From Platycnemis pennipes (Eukaryota; Arthropoda; Insecta; Odonata; Platycnemididae): a DNA stretch of 64,000 bases. Made by a program: the position numbers and the translations under genes. The stretch's first letter is position 1; every line of letters starts with the position of its first letter. Of this stretch, positions 49,301-61,300 are shown in pieces. Location of the stretch: contig OW121848.1 of NCBI GenBank assembly GCA_933228895.1, positions 137,720,615 through 137,784,614 on the forward strand, given 5' to 3'. A model generated the notes under the pieces. The model searched no databases, was not told the origin of the DNA, and saw nothing but the letters and a program-made list of their open reading frames with translations.

Positions 49301-52300
49301 ACTTTCTTCCAGCATCGTAACATACATTGTTACTAAATGGGCAATGATGAGTTTTAGCCCCTAAAAGTCTGCAGGTGAGGATGGGTTGTTTCCTGCACTT
49401 CTTCAGGAAGGACAAGATTTTCTCCTCCTCCTAATTGTAAGAATATTTTGTTACTGCTTGGCTTATGGATATGTTACAAAAGCCTGAAGGATCACTAAGG
49501 TGGTCTTCATACCTAAACCAGGTAAGACAGACTACACAAGAGCTGACTCCTTTCAATGGATCAGCCTTATGTCTTTTCTATTGAAGACACTACAAAAGAT
49601 TTGTAGTTGACAGGTAATAAGGGATGAGGTTAAGACCATCCCCTTAACTCATATCAACAAGTCTACCAAATGGGAAAATCCATGGAGACAGCACTCCACA
49701 ATCTTGCTAGTAGGATTCAGGATGTGCTGGAACATGGAATGAACAGATTGGGGGCATTTCTTGATATAGAGGTAGTGTTTAACAACACATGTTTTGATCA
49801 AATCTGCATTGCAGTGAGAAGATATGGTATCCATGCTCATATTGTTAGTTGGATTAGGCACATGTTAGAACAAAGAACTGTCAAGGCTATATTGAGGTAG
49901 AGTTCGATGAAGGTAGCTGTGACACAGGGCTCATGACGTTGACCCCCATTCTTGAGATGGGGAGAGATAGCAAAGTTCAACCAACCACCCCTTCATTTCA
50001 AGACCTGCTTCTCTGATAAGGAACAGTGGGTTTGTAAAAGAGGGGAAGAAACTTTATATGGGGGTCGATTTATGGTATACAGATGGCTCCAGGAGAGAAG
50101 GAAGAGCGGGAGCAGGGGTCTACAACTGTAGCACATCAAGGAAGCTCTCGATCCCTCTGGGAAAATATGCTACAGTGTTCCAGGCAGAGCTATATGCACT
50201 TCGACCTGTGCACATGCTATCAACGAGGCTGGGATGTTTAATAGACCAATACACATATGCACTGATAGTCAGGCTGCTCTAAAAGCCCTGACATTACCAT
50301 GGTGCAAATCACAGCTGCTGCAGGAGTTTCATGAGGCATTCAATGACGTAGGTAGATGTGACAAGGTAGAACTTTTCTGGGTGCCTGGGACATGCAGGCA
50401 TATCTGAAAATAAGATGGCTCATGAGCTGCCAAAGGCCAGATCCAGCCACAATCCGACTGGAGCAGAGTCAATCATACCTTTTCTACCTCAAAAGGGATA
50501 GCAGAAATCAGACTGTGGGGCTTAGTCTGGCATTCTGACATCTGGAGAACCATACCAAATCCTTACACATAAGAGAACCTAGGCCTGGGCTTGCAGAAAG
50601 ACTCCTTCTACTTAACAAGAGTCAATTACGAATGGTAGTGGGACTCCTTACCAGCCACTACCAAGGGATAAGGCATCTACACCTCCTGGGAATTGCAGAT
50701 TCACCCAGATGCAGGTGGTGCAAAGAAAAGGATGAAACCACATCCCATATATTATGCAAGTGTTCTGCTGTGTTGAGGACTTGGAATAGGTACCTGCTGG
50801 CTTTCAGCAAGGCAATTGGCCTTTATGGGTGATTCACTAGGAAGGTGGTTGGTACAACGGACCAATAGGTCTAAGTGCCTCACGGGCTCCTTGAGAGGAA
50901 CTCCACTGAAAATACAATCTACATCTAAGAGAGTTATCTGTGTTACAGAGATGTTATTATAAAAACATATCAGCAAGAAACATAAAATAGGGGCATACCA
51001 GTTCTTCTGAAATGTTGCACACTCCTCCATTCAAGCAAGGACGAACATGACAAAAGGGATCTTTGCAGTATGGCTCCTCATACCCCTCTGCACAAATGCA
51101 GGTGAAATTTTCACCAGACTTCAAATCTGAAAGGAGACAAACATCGAAAAAGTTATGGTGATGAGTTTGATACACTTCAATATCCATCACAGTAATAAAT
51201 TAAGGCAGTATCTCAACCACTGAACTCAAATTCATGGTTTATAAGATCAGCAATATCATTATCACCGTAAAGTTTATTCACAGAGTCATTTTCTCTACTC
51301 TTTCCTTGCAGAGTAAAATGGTAAAAAATAATGGGATGAAAAATAAGGTGCCTAGTATGTCAGTAGCATTTCATAATCATCATTGCTCAACCAATAATTA
51401 TAGATACTAGAGGTTCAACGTGCAATGCACGTTAAACCTCTATTCAAACAGTCACGTGGTGCCCCTGTGTTAATCTTGGGAGGTTTTAGTAAAGCCGATC
51501 AAATGGTTTGGTTGTAGGTAGGTTGGTATAGTATTTTTCAGAATCATCTGGGCGGTTTAAAAACAGGATTGGTCCTTTGAGCATTTGGAAACAATTTTGG
51601 TGGGGGTATAAGTGATTGTCCTAATTTAATATTGATATAAAACGGAATGGTTAGTGTGTAGGAAATTTTAAAATGGTGTGTGTGTTTTCAAATTAATGTG
51701 CTGATATAGCAACAATCATTATAAAATGAATTACTGTGTAAATACTTTACTGCAAAAAACAAATTAAATTATGATGCACAGTACACATTAAATATTAGAA
51801 AAATACATTTTTTATACATAACAATCGTTTTTTAACCTTGTCTCAAGGATTAAAAAATATTTCAAAACACCAATCTTCAAATTTCACATTTCATGCCTAA
51901 GACCGGAGCTGCCGGTAGACAATTACTTTCTTTCACCATCGTCACAGCAAAACAGTCAATTAATATGTTGATACTTATGTAACTGTTTGATAAAACTAAT
52001 TCCAATTTCTTCAACTATTTAAATGAACCTTTTGTCACATTACTAAAAAACGTAAAAACATTTACTTAGCAACGTAAACAAATTTGCTTAGCAACACATT
52101 CCCCACATTAAAAGACAGGAAAACACATTTTTTTCGTACTTAATTTTTCACACCTTTTGAGCAGTAGATGAAAATAAAGGTATGCCTAAGCGATACACTA
52201 ATCTTTCTTCTCTTGAACGACACCACTCCCGCTTCCATCCAATCGGTACCTCCGAAGAGTACCTCAAACCTATGTAAAGATGGCTATGATATTTTTCTGT

Positions 52301-55300
52301 GATCGTCTGGGTGGTTTAAAAATAGAATTGGTCCTTTGACCCTTGCACATATTTTAGGTTGGGATGTAAGTGAATGTCTTATTTGAAATTGATAAAAATG
52401 GAATGATCTGGGAGGTTTTAGTATAGTTTTGTAGTATGATTTTGACATAATATTTTGTAAATATTATACCCAATGCGATGTAAAGGTTGGTCTAATGTTA
52501 TTCTGGAATTGTATGGGTAGACTTAAATCAGAAACACCTGCTTGTCGACTGTGTAAAATATCGGATGCAATGCATACACCACAAAATATTTGGGTATCTG
52601 AGCAAGGTGTTGGGTGAATTTCGTAATCCTGTCACTTGCCTTCTTAAATTTCTTCATGAAATATATTTACTACCTAAAATTAAGACCCAGGAAGATGCAC
52701 TGTCATCTGCCAAATAGCTCTAATACAACTCTTTTGCCATATGACCAATACAGAGTTGAGCCTATCGTGTCGTTTACAATGGTTCTAAGCAATCTATATA
52801 TACTTACCAAGAATTGTTTTTTCAACACTTGCTTTTTATCTAGTTTTTTAAAGGTGCAAAATGACGTAGGATATTTCAATCCTGCCACGTGAACGGCGGT
52901 GAAATTCACATAAATTGCCATGCGAAAAAATTCACCTGGACCGGGAATCGAACCACGGACCTTTGGCTTTCCGAGCCACTGCGCAGACCACTACGCTACC
53001 CAGGATCCCTAATTCGCATGGCAATTTTACCGAGGTTCAGGTACTAGATGTTGAGCCCTCGCGGTCCATCAAGGATGGCAACGCAAGGGAGAAACCTGAG
53101 CTGAGGAGAAACTTGTACCTGAACCTTGGTTAAATTGCCATGCGAATTAGGGATCCTGGGTAGCATAGTGGTCTGCGCAGTGGCCCGGAAAGCCAAAGGT
53201 CCATGTTTGATTCCCGGTCCAGGTGAATTTTTTCGCATGGCAATTTATGTGAAGTACAAAATGACCTTAGTATTCACAGCAACTTAAGATAATTCTATCT
53301 ATCATTTAAGTAGGGATATAATTTTTTATTTGATATTGATAAAAAACGGAATGGTTAGCGTGTAGGACAGCTATTGATAATTTAATAATGGTGGGTGTAT
53401 TTTTGAATTAATGTGCTGATTTAGCAACAAACATTAATGAATTACTGAATAAATCAATATCTATAAAATAGTGAACAATTAAAAACAAATTAAATTAAAA
53501 TGCACAGTACATATTAAACATTACAAAATACATTTTTATAGATAATAAATGTTTTATAACATTGTCTCAACTGTTAATAAAGATCTTTAAAACCCCTGGC
53601 TTTGAAATTCACAATACACAAGATCAGGGCCGGTAGGCAAAAATTGTTTTCTTTCACTATCAGCACATCAGAAACATCAATTAATATTTTCGTCTTTCAT
53701 CTTAGTATTTGACTGATGACTACAAAATTAAATTTCCCATAGGGTTTTCTTTCCTGAAGTGATTCATCTTTGCTAAAACCCATGGCCCTTCTTGCCAGTA
53801 GAGCACAAATTTGGTGGCACTATAAGGGTTAAACCAGGGATTTGCTTAACAAAGCTTATGTATTTACTTAGCAAAAATCAACATCTTTCTCACAACAGTT
53901 GGTTCTCATTTCTAAATATGGACAGCAAAATTAAGAGTTCCACTAGAATGAGGCCACATAAGAAAAAACAGTGCTTTGTACTTACTTGGCTCATCAATGC
54001 ATGAGGAACCATTGGTAAAGCAAGGATCAGATTCGCAGGTTTTAAGTTTGGGATTTTCACAACGAAGCCCAACAAAATCTTCAGGGCAGGTACATTCGAA
54101 GTGAGCAATTTTGTCAGTACAATTGCCTCCATTCAGGCATGGGTTTGAAGCACATTCGTCAATTTTCTGGTCACATCTGGGATGAGAGCATTTAGTAATC
54201 ATGGAAAGAGAGATATTATATCATTAGTTTCAACATGCTTGAGGATGAAAAACATATAAATAAAAGATAACTAATATAAAGATCATCTACAATGGTTGAA
54301 TAGAATGGATGTAGCATAAGCTTCATTTGGATTTATTTCTGTAAGTACATTGATGATAGAAACTATGATTTTTTCAATGTTTGACTGTGCCTTCTGAAAC
54401 ATGAGAATTTAATTAAAGTTTGTGCTTGAAGAGCATCTGCAAGTGACCCTTTGAAACTAGAATGGCCATTGCAAATTTTATCATATTTAATTCTATTCTC
54501 CCCTCATTTCAAAGTTTTACCTCAAGTTAACTCAAAACTAAACTGTATATACATTTATAGTAATACATAAATCTTGATTTGCATATGGTATGCCTTCACA
54601 GGGTAGGCATTTAAATGAGGGGAATATTTAAGGTAAGGTAATGGACAACATTATGTTAAAAATGAAATAGGTGAAATATGCTGAATATGAATGGATGATG
54701 CTTTCATCTTAACCATCCACATACTAATGCTAAACCATATAAATATTCATTACAATACCATAGGAAAATAAAAGCAAGAACTTACAACCAGCCCTGCCAA
54801 CCTGGAGCACATTCACATGTGTAGTTTGCAATAGCATCCCTGCATGTTGCCCCATTTTGGCAATTGTGCCCAGAATAACGAGGCAAAGGAGGAGGAAGAT
54901 CATTTTTTTCCACCACCTCTTTCTCTCCTAAAAATAAGAAGAGAAAAAAACAATTGGATCAATAATGCAAATAACAATAATATTTTAAGTCAATATTATG
55001 CATCTGTCATGAGAGCACAATTGGTGGTCTGGCCTCCAGTCATTAGTAAGTAAATGCAGTAGTTTTTTATACACGAGTATTTGAACTGAAATAAGATAAT
55101 TATTTGCCTGCAATCTCATCAGTCATAGAAATAAAGAAGGAGAGGAAAAGAGAATATGTAGTTTGACTGGATTCATGAACTACAAAAAAAACCTAGTAAC
55201 ATTACGAGCTAAATTACCTCTCGGTCCTTTCCCTGGCATTTCCGGTATGTCTTCCGGTTTCAACACGCACTCATCAATGTTAGTTTCACATCCATCATCT

Positions 55301-58300
55301 GGACCTTCAAAACCAGCCGCACAATCACATTTCGATGACCTGGTGGGATCATGACAATGACCTCCATTTTTGCACTGTCCCTCAAAGCATAACACACAAC
55401 CTGTCTCAACAACTGTCCGATTTTTCTCCCCAGTCAAATCAGGGGTCACAGCTGGTGGAAGAAGTTCAAATCTCTCAGCATCAGGATGGAGATAGCCAAG
55501 TTCTGAGGATGTGAAATATGGCAGCAGCAAACCTCCAATCCTAACTTCTCCCAAACAGCCCTGAAAGAATGATTTCATTTTCATTGACTTTTCACACACA
55601 TTTGCAAAACAACAACTTGATCACTTTACATATGAAATGCAATTAATAAAATTCATCTGAGTCTCTGATTATACTACAGGCATATGACATATCCTCAAAT
55701 TTGATGACATAATAACTTGAGGACTTCACAATGTACATCAATACTATCAGGGATGGGTCTTGCTACAGTGAAAAAAGTAGCTATAGCATGCTACAATTTT
55801 TTTGAAGTAGCAGTATTTGTAGCAGCTAGAGAAATTTCAGTAGCTTGTAGGTGCTCTCAACAGCTAATTTTCTAATTCTTAATTGAACTACAAAATAGAG
55901 TATCATCGAATCAGTTGGAAAGTAACTTCTTCCTCAATAGCATCCTTTACTTCCATGTCACTTGAAAATATTTTTCCATTATTATGTGAAATTGTGATCG
56001 TTTCCTGTGATTACAAAACTGCATATTATAACTCAAGCCGAAAAAATAGGAAATCGAGCAGCAGGAAGGAAATATGGTGTATCTGAATCTAGCAGTGACG
56101 AAATACGAATATCTAAAAGTGAAAACTGTTATGATATGAATATTCATTGGTGATTTATGATTCTATCTCCACGAATGTGTTTTTCTTTAGTTTTATAAGA
56201 ATTATAATTGTTATTACATTGAGCTTAGTTTTTTCCGTGTGTTCCCAAGACTTTCCGGTGTTGTTAAATCATCCCAGTCCACAGCTACTGCACAGAGAGC
56301 AAACGAGACCACCGCTATCAGGTGCGGATGGCATTCTGCTTTCATTTGTAGATATGCCAACAGATTTTTGTAATAATAATCACAGGTTGAAATTGTGTAT
56401 ATTTCTGCAATTATTTCAGTTGGATGTTGTTTTGAACAGATGCCATTTTTATAGCTGGATGATGTGATCATATGTAACTGTGATTACCGTGAGATGCTAA
56501 GAGAGAAAAATGCACAGTAAAAGAGGCCATGCTAGGATTCACGCCTAGATGATGATCGTACGATATTAACACATAATTTAATCAACTAATGAGAAAGACG
56601 TACTCGTAAGTTAGGCACAGCATTTCTATCAAAGAACGTGCATTCATGTTGTGACAAAATGATGCAGACTTAACATGGGCAAAAAAAAATAATTTTTTGA
56701 TAGAAATAATTTTTTTCCTCATGAGCCTGCCTGAAAATAGGGGTGCACGGGATACACGAAAAAATATGGTAATATGAATTTGGGTGGAATACATACAATG
56801 CATTAAATACCGATAATATGCTTTCACTGAAAATGCCTAAAGGCCGCTTTACACGACACAATTTTTCGTACAATTTCTTGTACATACTCTTACATGAGGA
56901 AATTGTACCGTGTAAAGCGGCAAATTGTACGAAAACTTGTGCGATTGTCTGAATGACTGAACGGGAAATAGAACGTGTTCTAATTCCATTCAGACAAACA
57001 TACAATTTCGTTCAGTCTATACAAGAGTTTGTACAAGAAATTGTGCAAAAAATTGTATCATGTAAAGTGGCCTTAACTATCATATTTTTACAGGTGACCC
57101 ATAAAAAGGACATGATCATAAATAAGGGACACCCAAATGGCAACAGTGTACCACCATCAACAATTGCATATGACAGGGCACAAAATAAGATGAAACAAGG
57201 TATGCTGAGTGGCAAACCAAGGGAGGATTTGACCAAAGGGTGGCAAACTCATGAAATACATGAAAGGCACCATCTGAAGGCTGAGCTAAAATTACGTACT
57301 TTAAGAGGATGAGAAGCTCCAAAGGTTTGCTTGACCTTTCCTGTTCCAGAAGCCTTGTAGTCGACATCATTCCTGTCTTCAGCTGTAGTCATGGAGACAT
57401 AATAGTATGGATTTTTCTCTCCCTCCACCATTCCCCTACCCCCTCCCAGTTCAACAACTCCATTCTTCACAAGACGCCTCCAAGCTGACAGAGAAAAGTT
57501 TCCCTGGTGGGCAGAGGAGGATCCCAACTCCTCGGGTGCAATAGGAAGAGTGGGTGGTAGGGGGCCAGCACCCATCATTGATGACGACACTGGAGAGCTC
57601 ACATCATCAATTGGGACTAGGGGAGTTAAATCCTCTGACACAGATGAAAGTGGCTTCAGCCTTAGGGAGATGGTCCCATCTTTCATCACCTCAACCAACA
57701 CCTTGGCCCAGCTCTCTCCTATTTCTTCCTCGACAGACTGGTGAAAGGTATCCAAGGTGCTGCCATCCAAAATTCCGTTAGAAAGTTGCCAAGCTGCCGT
57801 CACACGGCCTGAATCTGTCGCAGTCAAAGTGAAATATTCAGTGTTCGCATCTCCATCACCATTTGCTGATCCGATGTAGAGCAAAGTCCCTCCAGCCTTT
57901 GACCAGTAAGTGAGTTCAATGGTATCAAGTGGGGATTCCTCTTCATCAGATTTTGAGGAACTTTTGTGGTAAACATACCGAAGAGTGGAATTGTGACCAG
58001 CAAAGGTTACATTGGCAACACATTCATATCCACCCTCAAGGTTGCGGCATGTACCACCAGGAGGGCACTCCTGAAGCTGACAGAATTCCATCTCTTCACA
58101 TCGCTTCCCCTTATAACCACGTGGGCAGTTGCACCTAAAACAAGGAGGTTAATAAGGAGAATTTACATGAGAATAATTATAAATAAAATAAAATTAAATA
58201 TGAAATATAAATGTTTGTAGCTTGTCATGAATACAGATGCGACTTATTGTTAGAAATTATGAAGAGCAAGCAATTTTAAATATAGAGAGACAAATTGACT

Positions 58301-61300
58301 AGACTTTAAATCAATCAATTTTATTTTAAAATAATTTAATTCACTTTGAATAATGCTGTAACTGTTTACTTATCATTGAAGTGCTTTACCCAAATGAAAA
58401 CTTTCACCTCAGGAAAAAAACTACATACTTGCAAAATCATTCTGAGGGTTAATTTCCTTATTTACAACAAAATTTTGAAATGTAAACATGAAAGCAAGGG
58501 TGAAAAAATGATTTGCATAGTGCAAAAATTGGCTAATTTTTACAAAAATAATGAAAATTTTAAAAATATCCACCTCTCTTACCTTTGAACCATAAACAAA
58601 TAATATAATTTTAAAATACAATACCTGATTACAAACTGATTACTAAACCTGATTACTAAAATACAATACCTGAACCCACAAAACATTGAAGGCAATAAAA
58701 ATGTTACATAAAAGAAGAATTACAGAAAAGAATAGACTGCTGTCTTTCAAGTTAAATAATTAGTCTACTACAGTCAAGCCCGTTTATAACGAAGTTGAGG
58801 TGGCCGAAGATTTACTTCGTAATAACCGAACTTCTTTATATGTGGACCAGTTTTTCCCAGCCTCTCTTTGATGGGGAATAGCCTTTACTTTGTTATAACC
58901 GGGAATTTATTATAAATGGGTTTGCTATATGTGGGTTTGACAGTATCATTTTTCATTTTCAATCAGGGCATGATCCTAAAAGACATTTACTTTTACCCTC
59001 ATTTCAAAGCATGCAGAGCAATTCACCCTACAATTTCTGTTTCAGCACACTTTTTCGTCTCTCTCATACTTGGGTAAATTATTCAAATTTAATTAATTGA
59101 ATATTCCATGAAATATAAAGTAATTTCAGTGTACAGTGGCTAAGCCCATAAATATGTATACATCATCATAATGTTATTGTATTGAGTACACTCAACTCGA
59201 ATGCTGAAATGAAGGATATGGACTTGTTTTCCCCTAAATTCTAAATAATCCAACAACAGAGTACTCACTCAAAGTCATTCCATGTTATGCGACAAGTTCC
59301 ATTGTGCAGGCAGGGATCTGAAACACAGGAGTCATCCGATACGACACCTTCAAGTACAGGGCCCCCAATAAAAGAAACATTTCCAAACTGAGGAGGAATT
59401 TCCAAATCTTTTACACGGAGAGGGAAGAACTCCACCACCATTGTGCGATTGCCATTGCTGATCTGTAAAACAATGAAAGGATCAGGTGAGAAAAATGAGA
59501 ATTATGACTATAATTCAATGGAACGATTTTCATAATCATTTTTAAAATGAAAGATGTATGACTGGTCCCAATTCTCATCCCATAAGTATGGCAATTGTCT
59601 GTAAACTTTCCATAGTTTTTTTAAAGAAGCACTTTTAAATAAGTCTGAAAATCCCTTAGAAGTACTGATATTACAATTGGCCATGGCCCAAGGAATAGGG
59701 CAATCAACTCTACACTAGATCACAGAGTCTTTCAATCACATTATTGCTTAAAATACATTGTTTGGACAATGTAAATTGATTTTGTGTTTAAATCCAGCAC
59801 TTTATTAATAATGATGATTATTTAAAAAATGTTACAAGTGGGGAAATAGTATTACACCATCAAATGCCAAGAAAAAATGAAATATTTTGTATCAATGGAT
59901 GATGCAAGGCATGAGAGAGTATTTGATCCATAATATTTATGGAACTTTATGGCACTTTAATAGCATAATCCATTAAATCAGCTCTTTAATAGAGCATAAA
60001 TCTTTCCAGTATGGCATTTTCTAAAACTTTTACACATTTAGTCATCATACCTGAACATCTTGGATGATTCCTTTGAAGTAAGGGAGTGAACCAGTCAAAG
60101 CTTCAGGTCCAGTTTGAGGTGATACTTCAACCTCACTATTCAGAATCCCACCCATGGCTTGTCTGACAAATCGCTCATCATGTCCATCGTCAACACTATC
60201 CAATGCTCCAGAGGCACTCACACTGTGGTGCTGAAGCTGAGGCAGTGTTTCTAGATGCTGAGGGGTCCCACTTGGTGATGGAGTACTTGACAAACGTGCA
60301 TAGGATGGCATCCCACCCAAATACAAGACCTGTGCATTTAATTTCCCTGTGGCAGAGATAGTCTTCCTGAAGTATTCTGTTCCATTTATTTTCACCTGGA
60401 CTAGGGTAACATCACGAACAACCTAAATAAAAAAAACACAATGAGCATTTAAATATTTATTAAAACAAAGAAATTAATCAATTATATATTCTTTCTTATG
60501 AATTTCTTACTCGGACACATATTAAAACAAGCAATTGTAAAGTTAAAATAAAGGAAGTTAAAAAATTTATAAGTGGTTCCATACATTTAGACATAAAACT
60601 TCATCCAACAAACCCTCATAATTTAGACTTAAAAAAGCAAATGGATGTTTATTTTTACTTGAGGGTGTACTTTCCTGCAAATTCAAAAATGATAAATTTA
60701 TATGTTTTACCTTTCGAAAAAAAATGCAAGTGCCCTACCTAAAAAGTAAATGCTTTAAAAAATTGCTGAAGTACAAAGAATTAATAAAAACATGAAAATG
60801 CTCTTGCACATACGTAATCAATAATCCTCGGAATAGCAATATGTCCCTTTTTGAGTTTCCCCTTCAGAATCTCAAGCACTGAGTCCCCTCTCCCTCTTTG
60901 GCCAGAAACATTGCCATAAAAGCATCTATAAACATATCAGGTTGATAACCACCCAATTTTCATTGACTAAGAACTTATAAAGTCACGTTCAACCTGGAGG
61001 TTGGTCATGTTGGTGATAGTAGAGCTCACCAAATAACTAAAACCAACAGCATGTGAAATTCACAAATCAGGGTGGGGGGCCAGTATTTTTTCCAGTGCCA
61101 CCCGCAGTCTCCCAGAAAGATCTGACATCCAGAAATAACCCAGCTTGGATTGGCTGGACTAGTGAAAAGGCTTCTCCTGGGATTCAAACCAGGGACCTCT
61201 GCTCAGCAGCACAACACTCTACCAACTGGGCTACCATGCTATTCAACAAAGAACTTGGAATCAATTTTATACTAATAAAATAGAATATGTACTTCTATGA

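Noticed and set aside
48741..49364. Overlapping frames as a host gene opposite crb
   Set aside because: Their peptides match the linker and RT region of a non-LTR element that continues to 50830.
52925..53002. A possible true tRNA gene on the minus strand (A and B boxes visible)
   Set aside because: The sequence is duplicated in inverted orientation within a repeat and does not form a complete canonical cloverleaf with a closed acceptor stem, so a tRNA-derived repeat fits better.
61130..61240. tRNA gene on the minus strand
   Set aside because: A and B boxes are present, but the anticodon region is irregular and a non-tRNA SINE body follows.
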